NCBI RefSeq assembly: GCF_003427025.1
Contig: NZ_QVAI01000008.1
Location: 1 to 64,000 of the forward strand
Reading direction: 5' to 3'
Origin: Jiangella endophytica
GTDB taxonomy: Bacteria > Actinomycetota > Actinomycetes > Jiangellales > Jiangellaceae
Length of the DNA: 64,000 nucleotides
Positions 35,216 to 42,494 of this stretch are shown one piece after another. The notes beneath the pieces were generated by a model. The model saw only the letters and a list, made by a program, of their open reading frames with translations, was not told where the DNA came from and made no database searches. The position numbers and the translations under genes were made by a program. Position 1 is the first letter of the stretch, and each line of letters starts with the position of its first letter.

Positions 35216-35866
35216 TCACAGACCCGGGTCGTTGTACGGACCCCAGCGTTCGAGTGGCTCGAAGCTGGCGTCGGTGAGCGTGGGATCGCACAGGTCGACG
35301 ACATACACCCCGCGCCACAGGTAGAAGCCGATCCGCTCCAGCAGGGCGCCCAGCCGCAGGCAGGTGAGCTCGGCCGACACGCGGTCGGTGCCGGCGTCGA
35401 GGAAGTCGGCCGGCGAGAGCCGGCACACGGCGAGCCGGGCCGTGGTGGAGAACCGGCCCAGCGCGGCGGCGATGAGGGGGGCGGCCAGGCCGAACCCCTG
35501 CCACGCGGCCGCGAGTTCGAATCGGCGCAGGATCACCATGCGCGGCATGCCCTCGCTGATCTGCTCCTCGAGCTCGGGGACCAGGGTGCCCTCGGCGAGG
35601 TCGATGACGGTCTCGGCGATGAACTCCAGCGCCCACTCCCCCAGTTCGACGCTGTCGAGGAGGTTGCGGTCGCCGTTGAGGTCGGCGACCGCGAGGGAGA
35701 AATCGCCGACATGACGCTTCTCCTGGCTGCACACGTCGAGATCCCACACGTCGGCGGAGACGTGCCAGTGTTCGGGAAGATCGTCCTCCTCGATCGTCTG
35801 CCACCACAACATCCGGTGGGTGACTCTCAGCTCGATCGACATCGGGTTCGCAGGCAGGTCGGCCAT
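35216..35866 (-). CDS. GNAT-like acetyltransferase paralog B
   Basis: The protein is 216 residues. GAGGTGA lies seven bases before the ATG. It has the same two-part layout as its downstream neighbour: an N-terminal beta-rich region with RHVGDFSLAVADLNGDRN, then a GNAT-like segment ELAAAWQGFGLAAPLIAAAL. The glycine pattern of the acetyl-CoA loop is degenerate (QGFGLA). Activity is therefore uncertain, and it could instead be a binding partner. The pair is probably one transcript. Confidence 0.7.
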   Translation of the reverse strand: MADLPANPMSIELRVTHRMLWWQTIEEDDLPEHWHVSADVWDLDVCSQEKRHVGDFSLAVADLNGDRNLLDSVELGEWALEFIAETVIDLAEGTLVPELEEQISEGMPRMVILRRFELAAAWQGFGLAAPLIAAALGRFSTTARLAVCRLSPADFLDAGTDRVSAELTCLRLGALLERIGFYLWRGVYVVDLCDPTLTDASFEPLERWGPYNDPGL

Positions 35867-36128
35867 GTCCGGTCACCTCGCTCGCACGGCATGGTTGGCA
35901 GGCGGGTTGTCCGGCTGGCCGGGGTCGCAGCCGACTGGGCGATCAGGAGCGGTGTCGAACACCTCACCACCTCTGTCGAGATGGGCGGGCGGGCTCCGAC
36001 TCTTGATCAACCATTGTCCTACAGCGCCGACTATGCGCAACCCAGGAATGTGACGTTCAGCCTGCCGAACAGGGTGAGGCCGAACTCCGCGGCGGATGCG
36101 TCGTCCGAACTCACCCGGAACTGCTACT

Positions 36129-36143
36129 CATAGTGTGTCTGCC
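36129..36143 (+). promoter_or_regulatory. CATAGTGTGT box 4 (orphan)
   Basis: CATAGTGTGTCTGCC is the fourth copy of the box found before the three XRE genes, here preceded by the same CTACT as box 2. An ATG followed by CCC lies exactly 44 nt downstream, as in the functional copies. Confidence 0.65.
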
Positions 36144-36172
36144 GAAAGACTGCCACAGGCGGAGCCGAATGG

Positions 36173-36199
36173 ATGCCCGACAAGCCGAATTTTGGCTAA
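36173..36199 (+). pseudogene. broken start of a fourth box-linked gene
   Basis: The frame is ATG CCC GAC AAG CCG AAT TTT GGC TAA, nine codons including the stop. Start codon, second codon and spacing to the box copy the pattern of the XRE genes 3 kb upstream. No helix-turn-helix follows in any frame, so the body was probably lost. Confidence 0.5.
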
Positions 36200-36449
36200 G
36201 GATCTTTTTGCGGGCCGCCGGCTGCGGCCCACCGAGCCGTCCGGCCGTCATGACCTGTCCGTCGAGCGCGGCGCGCAACTCGTCCCTCTCGGCACGGAGC
36301 CCGGTCACCGTCGGCCGGGCAGCTCCACCGCGACACCCAGGAGCCCGGGCTTCACGCAACACGACGCGATCGGCACGCACCCCACGCGCCGCCCGCCGGC
36401 GCCCTCCGCGACGATCACCCGGTACGCCGCGTGGTCGAGGCCGAGCGCC

Positions 36450-36481
36450 GCCAGCTGCCAGCTGCCAGCTGCCAGCTGCCA
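36450..36481. repeat. tandem repeat of GCCAGCT
   Basis: The 7-mer GCCAGCT is repeated four times plus four bases. A 7-bp unit shifts any reading frame through it, consistent with this being non-coding or a slippage site. Confidence 0.85.
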
Positions 36482-36698
36482 CGGGATGGTGCTCATCGCC
36501 TGCCCCGACGTCAGCGCGATCGCACCGCCCATCGGCGGCCTCGAGCACCGCCGCCGGACCCACGTCGAGCCATGAGTGCCCGCCGCGCGCCGGCGCACTA
36601 CCGGGCGAGCCGAACGGTGACGCCGAGCCGGGTGTTTTGTTCACCGAAACTGGTGCTCCACTTGACAAATCGAGCTACGATCGACGGAGAGCACGTGT

Positions 36699-36793
36699 CC
36701 AGGGGGCCAGTTGGCAGTACCGCCTGCGACCAGGGGCGAGGCGATGGGCCAGCGAGTAGCCGGCGCGGGTGGTTCCGCGAAACTGGCCCCTGG
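36699..36793. repeat. inverted repeat with 68-bp spacer upstream of iclR
   Basis: CCAGGGGGCCAGTT (36699-36712) faces AACTGGCCCCTGG (36781-36793). The arms are perfect over 13 bp except for one extra G. The right arm ends 69 bp before the IclR start. It may be an operator pair for IclR or another regulator. Confidence 0.55.
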
Positions 36794-36862
36794 CAGATGA
36801 TCTTGATTCCGGTATCCTTCTGAAACTGCAGGTTCGAATCCAGAAACCATGGAGGCGGCGTC

Positions 36863-37744
36863 ATGCCACGCAGCCGGCCCGCAGGCCGCAACCCCGACGA
36901 CCTCGACCCCGACACGGTCGACGAGCGCATCGACATCCACGACGCGCCCGACCCGGCCACCGCGACCCCGGAACAAGCCCGCAAGTACAACAACCGATCC
37001 GTCGAACGGGTCGTCTCGATGCTCAACGTGCTCCAGGAGTCGCCGGAGCCGATGTCGCTCGTCGAGATCCACCGCTCCATCCGCATGGCCAAGGCCACCG
37101 CGTTCCGCTATCTGTGGACGCTGGAGAAACACCGCTACGTCGAGCGCGACGGCGACGGCCGCTACCGCCTCGGTCTCGGGTTCGTCGGCATGCAGTCGCG
37201 CGACCTCGAGGTCCTGCAAGACCGCGCCCGGCCGTGGCTCGAGCGGCTGCGCGACGAGACCAGCGAGACCACCAACCTGGGTGTCCTCGACGGCACCGCC
37301 GTCCGCTATGTCGAGGTGGCCGAGAGCCCGCGCACCGTGCGTATGGTGAGCGTGCGCGGCAGCCGCGACCCGCTCCACTGCACGGCGCTCGGCAAGGCCA
37401 TCGTGGCCCAGCTGCCGCCCGCGCAGGTCACCGAGCTGCTCGAGCAGATCGACCTCAAGCCGCGCACCGGACACACCATCACCACCGCCGACCAGTTCTT
37501 CGCCGAGCTCGACGACGTCCGCCGGCAGGGCTATGCCGTCGACGACGGCGAGAACGAGGAGGACGGCCGCTGCGTCGCCGTCGCGATCCTCGGCACCCGG
37601 CTGCCCGCCGCACTGAGCGTCAGCGCTCCTGCCAGTCGCTTCACGATGGCCGACGTCCCGGCGGTCGCCGCCCGGCTGGGCGAGGTCGCCGCGCACCTGG
37701 CCGGTGAGCCCAGCGGCCACCGGACCCACCGGAGCGGAGGCTGA
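36863..37744 (+). CDS. IclR-family transcriptional regulator
   Basis: The protein is 293 residues. The N-terminal winged helix is NRSVERVVSMLNVLQESPEP, MSLVEIHRSIRMAKATAFRY and LWTLEKHRYVERDGDGRYRL (about 49-108). The effector domain has SVRGSRDPLHCTALGKAIVA and a glycine-rich end. The ATG follows GGAGG at good spacing. The SMP-30 lactonase gene lies 89 bp downstream on the same strand, with a hairpin between. Regulation of sugar-acid metabolism is therefore likely but not shown. Confidence 0.92.
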   Translation: MPRSRPAGRNPDDLDPDTVDERIDIHDAPDPATATPEQARKYNNRSVERVVSMLNVLQESPEPMSLVEIHRSIRMAKATAFRYLWTLEKHRYVERDGDGRYRLGLGFVGMQSRDLEVLQDRARPWLERLRDETSETTNLGVLDGTAVRYVEVAESPRTVRMVSVRGSRDPLHCTALGKAIVAQLPPAQVTELLEQIDLKPRTGHTITTADQFFAELDDVRRQGYAVDDGENEEDGRCVAVAILGTRLPAALSVSAPASRFTMADVPAVAARLGEVAAHLAGEPSGHRTHRSGG

Positions 37745-37752
37745 CGGCTCCG

Positions 37753-37780
37753 CCCGTGCTGCCGGTGCTGGCGGCACGGG
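37753..37780 (+). terminator. hairpin after iclR
   Basis: CCCGTGCTGCC and GGCGGCACGGG pair over 11 bp with one wobble, around a six-base loop. It begins nine bases after the IclR stop and separates it from the lactonase gene. Confidence 0.65.
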
Positions 37781-37833
37781 GCAGGTGACTCGCGGCCCGA
37801 CGACCACCGCGACGAGAGGACGAGCCACGGACG

Positions 37834-38754
37834 ATGGTGAGCACCATTCAGCCACGCCTGCTGGTCCACTGCCGTGCTGACGTCGGAGAGGGACCGGTCT
37901 ACGATCCGGCGTCCGACACCCTCTACTGGGTCGACGCCCCGGCCGGTCACCTGTGGCGCTGGGACCACGCCAGCCGCGACGTCGCGTACCGCGAGATCGG
38001 TGAGACGTTGGGCAGCATGGCGCTCATCGACGGCGGCGGGTTCCTGCTCGCCGCCAGACGCGGCGTCCTGGTGCTACCCGGCTGGAACGGTCTCCCCTCC
38101 CTGTGGCGGCAGGTCGAACCGGACCACGCCACCCGGTTCAACGACGGCAGATGCGACCCCGACGGCCGGTTCGTCGCCGGGACCGCCGCCCACGACCCGC
38201 GTTTCACCGGCACCCTCTACCGCCTCGATCCCGACGGCGGCGTCGCGGCTCTGGTCGACGGCATCGGCATCTCGAACGGCCTCGACTGGAGCCCTGACGG
38301 CCACTGGTTCTACCACGTCGACACCATCGCGCAGACGGTCAACCGGTACCGGTGGGACGCGGCCGCGGGAGTGCCGTCCGAACCCGAGGTGCTCATCGAG
38401 GTCCCGTCCGGCGACGGGCTGCCCGCCGGCCTCACCGTCGACGCCGAGGGCTGTCTCTGGCTGGCCGTCCGGGGCGCCGGCGAGGTCCGCCGCCACACCC
38501 CTGACGGCCGGCTGCTCGGTGCCGTCGCCGTCCCCACCCCGAACGTGTCCGGCTGCGCCTTCGGCGGTCCGCACCGCAATGAGCTCTACATCACGACGGC
38601 GGCCCAGGCGGCGCCGCAGTACGGTCGCGAGGGCCGGCTCGCCGGCGACGTCTTCGTCGTCACCACGCCCGTCCGCGGCCAGCGCCGCGTCCCGTTCCCG
38701 CGGCACGGCATCCCGGCGGAGCTGCTCGAGCCCCGTCCTTACGAGCTGGACTGA
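37834..38754 (+). CDS. SMP-30/gluconolactonase-family hydrolase
   Basis: The protein is 306 residues, a six-bladed beta-propeller. Metal ligands are in ADVGEGPVYD (Glu), RFNDGRCDPDGRFVAGT (Asn) and GISNGLDWSPDG (Asn, Asp), all typical of sugar lactonases of the SMP-30 family. It should open a sugar-acid lactone in the cytoplasm. The ATG at 37834 gives the family start. It follows iclR, which probably controls it. Confidence 0.9.
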   Translation: MVSTIQPRLLVHCRADVGEGPVYDPASDTLYWVDAPAGHLWRWDHASRDVAYREIGETLGSMALIDGGGFLLAARRGVLVLPGWNGLPSLWRQVEPDHATRFNDGRCDPDGRFVAGTAAHDPRFTGTLYRLDPDGGVAALVDGIGISNGLDWSPDGHWFYHVDTIAQTVNRYRWDAAAGVPSEPEVLIEVPSGDGLPAGLTVDAEGCLWLAVRGAGEVRRHTPDGRLLGAVAVPTPNVSGCAFGGPHRNELYITTAAQAAPQYGREGRLAGDVFVVTTPVRGQRRVPFPRHGIPAELLEPRPYELD

Positions 38755-39009
38755 CGCCATCACGCGAGCCGGGCGGGCCGAGGTGGTGCACCGGCACGCC
38801 GTCGACGCGGTCCGCGACGGGTTCGTCGGGCTGCGGGCCGCGAGCACATCGCCGAGTCGCACTCCTCGTCGGCTCCTGTCGCACACTCTCAGTGGCATGA
38901 CCGAGGTCAGCGGGACCGCACCGCCCGGACCACGGCAGGGACGAGTCCCTGACCTCGCACACGTCGCTGACCAGGTGAAATGTCGACGTCATCGAATGAA
39001 CCGATGATC
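38755..39009. other. spacer without an intact gene
   Basis: Plus-strand codons around 38765-38850 look coding (AEVVHRHAVDAVRDGFVGLR) but have neither start nor end. I take them for debris. No hairpin of note is present. Confidence 0.4.
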
Positions 39010-39034
39010 TTCGCAAAGTGGACAGCGTTCGTCG
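39010..39034 (+). promoter_or_regulatory. 25-nt box shared with the XRE gene at 44124
   Basis: The sequence is TTCGCAAA, G, TGGACAG, CG, TTC, G, TCG. The minus strand at 44200-44176 reads TTCGCAAA, C, TGGACAG, GA, TTC, T, TCG, so 21 of 25 positions are the same. Each copy precedes a gene whose product begins with the same kind of XRE domain. Confidence 0.7.
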
Positions 39035-39129
39035 CTTAGTGCACCGGCGGGGTGGCGAGGATCGCCGTAATCTCCGAGCAGAAGCCCAGCAAACCCCCGG
39101 AGCAGGGCTTTCGAGAGGTGTGTGCAGCC

Positions 39130-40590
39130 ATGAACGCGGAGTTTCACGGCGACCCGGATCTGCCGATCGGCCCGATGATCCGCACGGCCCGACAACGCCT
39201 GCGTATGAGTCAGTACACGCTGGCCCACCGTCTCGCGGCGGTCTCCGGCAAGCCCACGATAGGCCGCGACCGCGTCGCCCGGTGGGAGCGCGGCCGGCAG
39301 GTGCCACGACGCGAGTGGCGGCAGTGGCTCGCCGTGGTCCTCGAAGTCCCGGCCGACCGCCTCGACGCAGGCGCGGCGGCGGCCCGGCGGCGCAATCGGC
39401 TGGGACCCGCGGCGGCGGTCACACCACAGCCGCCGAACGGGACGGCCCGCCGGCCGCAGGGCACGCCGGCGCTGCTCCCGGTGTTCCGGTCGCGGGTCCA
39501 GGCCGGCATCCTCGCGGCCACCCTGCTGAACCCGGACCGCGCCTTCAGCCTGACGGAGCTGGCCGAGCACGCCGGCGGCTCGCTCGCGTCGGTGTCGAAG
39601 GAAGCGAAGCTGCTCGAGGACGCGGGCATCCTCGTGCGACGCAACGACGGCGCCATCCGGCTGATGCGGGCGGCCACCGACCGCGCCACCATCGGCCCGC
39701 TCACCGAGCTGATCCGCGGGACGTACGGCGTGCCGCAGATCGTCGGCGAGGAGTTCGGCCGGGTCGCCGGCGTCGCCCGGATCGCCTTGACCGGCACCTG
39801 GGCCGAACGGTTCACCGGCATCGTCGGGCCGGAGCCGGACGTCATCCAGGTGCGCCTCACCCCCGACGTGGATCACACGCCCGGCCGGCCGGAGCTGATC
39901 GCCGCGGCGCGCAGAGCCGAACGGCGCCTGCACCGGCGGGTCGCGTTCGCCCTGATCGGGCGGCCGGACGACGCCAGCCACCGAGCACCGCCCGGCCGCG
40001 GCCCACGCCTGGCCCTGCGGACGGCGCCACGGTCGCGACTGCCGGAACGGGTGCGAGTCCCGCGCCGGCCCGCTCGCCCGCCGGTCGTCCACATCGCGCC
40101 ACCGGCCTCCACCGACGGCGTCCCCGCCACGACGGGTGGCTGGCCGTCCGGCGTCGGGGTGGTCGCCGAGCTCCTGGCCGGCAGCTGCCTGGAGCTGTTC
40201 AGCGGGCCGGCCGCCGATGCCCGGCCCTACTTCGACCTCGCCTCGCACCACCTGACGGCAGCGGAGGACGTCATGGCGGCTTCGGCGGGCTCGGCGTTCG
40301 TCCTGGTGTGCCAGGCGGCGCAGCTGGTGGGATGCGGACTGCTGGCGGCGCAGGGACTCCGCCCGGCGCCGGGCGCCGACGGCGACGTCGTCGGGCGGTG
40401 CGTCATCGCGCAGTTCGGCGACCGGTTCGGGCACCTGGAGCTGCTACGGCAGCGGCAGTTGAGCCTGGGCCGCCCGGTGAGCCGCGACAACCGGGTCACC
40501 GGCTCCGACGTCGGCGCGGCACTGCCCGCCGTCCGGTCACTGGTGGCCGAGGCCCGCACCCTGGCCACGCACCTGGACCTGTTCGGCTGA
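39130..40590 (+). CDS. multidomain regulator: XRE HTH, winged helix, degenerate MNT nucleotidyltransferase, HEPN-like domain
   Basis: The protein is 486 residues from the ATG at 39130 (an in-frame GTG at 39052 would add 26). Residues about 10-75 are an XRE helix-turn-helix (MIRTARQRLRMSQYTLAHRL, RVARWERGRQVPRREWRQWL). Residues 115-190 are a winged helix (AFSLTELAEHAGGSLASVSK). Residues 205-270 follow the MNT pattern, but GSWxxR reads GTWAERF and the metal-binding DxD reads PDVIQV, so catalysis is probably lost. After a Pro/Arg linker, residues 335-486 resemble HEPN domains (ARPYFDLASHHLTAAEDVMA). MNT and HEPN are known as toxin-antitoxin partners. The fusion to two DNA-binding domains is unusual. 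Confidence 0.7.
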   Translation: MNAEFHGDPDLPIGPMIRTARQRLRMSQYTLAHRLAAVSGKPTIGRDRVARWERGRQVPRREWRQWLAVVLEVPADRLDAGAAAARRRNRLGPAAAVTPQPPNGTARRPQGTPALLPVFRSRVQAGILAATLLNPDRAFSLTELAEHAGGSLASVSKEAKLLEDAGILVRRNDGAIRLMRAATDRATIGPLTELIRGTYGVPQIVGEEFGRVAGVARIALTGTWAERFTGIVGPEPDVIQVRLTPDVDHTPGRPELIAAARRAERRLHRRVAFALIGRPDDASHRAPPGRGPRLALRTAPRSRLPERVRVPRRPARPPVVHIAPPASTDGVPATTGGWPSGVGVVAELLAGSCLELFSGPAADARPYFDLASHHLTAAEDVMAASAGSAFVLVCQAAQLVGCGLLAAQGLRPAPGADGDVVGRCVIAQFGDRFGHLELLRQRQLSLGRPVSRDNRVTGSDVGAALPAVRSLVAEARTLATHLDLFG

Positions 40591-40614
40591 CACCGAAGCG
40601 GCCCGCGGGCCGGC

Positions 40615-41250
40615 TCAGCCCAGCGCCGAGGAGTACGTGTTCGGCTGCGCCAGCAGCAGCCCGGTCAGCAGCGTGTCCTCCAGCTGCTGGACGAGCACTG
40701 AATGGGCGACCAGCCCGAACACCTGGTTCAGCCGCTGCGTCAGCGGCCGGATGATGCCGACGTTGAGGTCGCGGCCGGACCCGCTGAGCAGGTCCATCTC
40801 GGGCTCGAACCGCAGCCGTTCGCGCATCGGCCGGGCCAGCAGCCCGGCGAGGTGCTCCTGGTAGTCGGCCGCGCCGACCTTGAAGCACAGCAGCCCGCAG
40901 TCGGCGGACCACCAGGTGCGGACGTCGTCGCCGGGCGACAGGACGACCGCCGAGCCCGGCCGCGCCCCGATCTCGCGGTCGCCCAGCCACACCGTGTACG
41001 AGCCGGAGAGCACCACCTGGAGCAGGTAGAAGTCCAGCTCACCGGGCGTGGTGCGGGCCTCGGCCCCGAACGACAGATAGGCCGCGCCGATGCGGTCGAG
41101 GCGGCGGCCGTTGATGTAGGCGTCGAGGCCGTCGTCGGGCCGCACCAGGTCGATCGGGTGCCGGTGGACGAAGTGGTAGATGACCTCGCGGGTGTGCTCG
41201 ACGTCGGCCGATCGCAGGAGCGGGAACCGGTCCAAGGGCGTGCTGCTCAT
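40615..41250 (-). CDS. AraC-type sensor domain without DNA-binding domain
   Basis: The protein is 211 residues. It aligns end to end with the N-terminal sensor of the regulator just upstream: TPLDRFPLLRSADVEHTREV against VPLDRYPLFESHELDHAREV, and TGLLLAQPNTYSSALG against TGLLMAQPSNYSGLID. It stops precisely where the helix-turn-helix region of the full-length paralog begins, with no frameshifted remains after it. I chose the ATG at 41250; a GTG at 41280 overlapping the upstream stop is also possible. A partner that binds the same effector or dimerises with the full regulator is the simplest reading. Confidence 0.8.
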   Translation of the reverse strand: MSSTPLDRFPLLRSADVEHTREVIYHFVHRHPIDLVRPDDGLDAYINGRRLDRIGAAYLSFGAEARTTPGELDFYLLQVVLSGSYTVWLGDREIGARPGSAVVLSPGDDVRTWWSADCGLLCFKVGAADYQEHLAGLLARPMRERLRFEPEMDLLSGSGRDLNVGIIRPLTQRLNQVFGLVAHSVLVQQLEDTLLTGLLLAQPNTYSSALG

Positions 41251-41276
41251 GTCCGCAGGGTCATGGCGCCGCCCGT

Positions 41277-42257
41277 TCACCGTGCGAGCGTCTCCGACGG
41301 CAGCTCACCGAAGAGCGCCTGATAGGAACGGGCGAAGCGGCCCGGATGGCCCAGGCCCCACTTCGCGACGATGCTGTTGACCGTGGTCATGTCGCGTTGC
41401 GCCGCGAGCAGCTCCTGGTGGGCGCGTTGCATGCGCACGTTCGTGAGGTAGGCCCGCGGCGTGGTGCCGAGATGCTGGCGGAACGCGACCTGCAGTGCGC
41501 GGACGCCGACCCGCGCCTCCTTGGCCAGGCTCGCGACGGAGTGCCGCCATTCGGGGTGGCTCTCGATCAGCTCGCGGACGATGGTGACGGCGCGGTGCGG
41601 GACGGGCGAGCGCGACGTGGTGTCGATCAGCCCCGAGTAGTTGCTGGGCTGGGCCATCAGCAGACCGGTCATCAGCCAGTCCTCGTACTCCGTCGCCATC
41701 AGGGGCCGGTTGATCATGCTGTGGTCCTCGCGGTCCAGCTCGGCGATCAGCAGCCGGAACACCTGCAGCCAGCTGCGGCCGGCGCCGCTGCGGACGTCCA
41801 TGCCCAGTTCGAACCTGATCGGCTCGGCCAGCGGCGCGTCGATCATGGTGCGCAGGTGCGCCTCCAGCGCGGGCCGCTCGACCCGCAGGATGAGCTGGGC
41901 GCAGTCGGCCGACCAGCGCTGCGTCAGCGGTACGGTCGGCGAGACGACCGAGGCGGTGTCGGCGGTGGACAACAGCTCGTCGCCGCCGCACTGGATCAGG
42001 CCACGCCCGGACAGCGGCACCTGGACGACGAAGAACGAGTCCAGCTCGCCGGGCTGGATGAGCACGTCGCCGCCGTAGGTGATGTAGTTGGCGGCGATGC
42101 GGTCGACCCTGCGGGTGTTCATCTGCGCGTTCAGCTCGGTGGACCGGCCGAGCAGGTCGAGGCGGTGCGGCGTGAAGACTCGGCCGACTACCTCGCGCGC
42201 GTGGTCCAGCTCATGGGACTCGAACAACGGGTATCGGTCGAGCGGCACTGTCGTCAT
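41277..42257 (-). CDS. AraC-family transcriptional activator
   Basis: The protein is 326 residues, starting at an ATG after GGGGAG. The sensor domain (residues about 1-210) is of the AraC_binding_2 cupin type. The C-terminus has two helix-turn-helix units (HSVASLAKEARVGVRALQVA, TPRAYLTNVRMQRAHQELLA, GLGHPGRFARSYQALFGELP). It is divergent from the tryptophanase-like gene. Two direct repeats 20 bp apart in the intergenic region fit AraC half-sites, so it probably activates that gene. Confidence 0.92.
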   Translation of the reverse strand: MTTVPLDRYPLFESHELDHAREVVGRVFTPHRLDLLGRSTELNAQMNTRRVDRIAANYITYGGDVLIQPGELDSFFVVQVPLSGRGLIQCGGDELLSTADTASVVSPTVPLTQRWSADCAQLILRVERPALEAHLRTMIDAPLAEPIRFELGMDVRSGAGRSWLQVFRLLIAELDREDHSMINRPLMATEYEDWLMTGLLMAQPSNYSGLIDTTSRSPVPHRAVTIVRELIESHPEWRHSVASLAKEARVGVRALQVAFRQHLGTTPRAYLTNVRMQRAHQELLAAQRDMTTVNSIVAKWGLGHPGRFARSYQALFGELPSETLAR

Positions 42258-42370
42258 GCTGGTTCTCCCCGCGGGCACTCCCCCCGCCACGGCACCGCAC
42301 CGTTGACACACACATCAGACAAGATCAATTCGCAGGTTAGTACTCACCCCACGACCCGTCACCCCTGCGG

Positions 42371-42399
42371 AGTGTCACAATCGCGGTGCAAGTGTCACA
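42371..42399 (+). promoter_or_regulatory. direct repeats AGTGTCACA, probable AraC binding site
   Basis: AGTGTCACA occurs at 42371-42379 and 42391-42399, a centre-to-centre distance of 20 bp or two helical turns. Direct half-sites about two turns apart are typical of AraC activators. The site lies between the AraC gene and the lyase gene, about 95 bp before the latter. Confidence 0.65.
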
Positions 42400-42440
42400 G
42401 TATCGGTCACCGATCCGAACTGGCCCCTTCCAGGCACACT

Positions 42441-42459
42441 CCGAGTCGCCCAGACTCGG
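42441..42459 (+). promoter_or_regulatory. inverted repeat in the lyase leader
   Basis: CCGAGT (42441-42446) and ACTCGG (42454-42459) pair around a seven-base loop, with the flanking ACT/AGT extending the match. It lies 35 nt before the GTG of the lyase gene and could be an operator or a leader hairpin. Confidence 0.45.
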
Positions 42460-42494
42460 AAGTAGCGAGTCAGAACGGTGGAGGGAGTGCGCCC

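Larger units (their letters stand above)
35867..36862. other. 996-bp region without an intact gene
   Basis: No frame gives a convincing protein. It contains an orphan CATAGTGTGT box with a nine-codon frame, a tandem 7-mer repeat, a long-spaced inverted repeat, and coding-like debris on the minus strand around 36200-36600 that is broken by frame changes. It looks like the graveyard of one or more regulators or transferred genes next to iclR. Confidence 0.5.

Noticed and set aside
36450-36481. CRISPR array
   Set aside because: The repeat unit is seven bases with no spacers; there are no cas genes in the window.
36828-36848. tRNA-like T-arm before iclR
   Set aside because: GCAGGTTCGAATCC resembles a T-arm, but the 3' strand (AGAAACC) does not pair and no anticodon arm lies upstream at the right distance.
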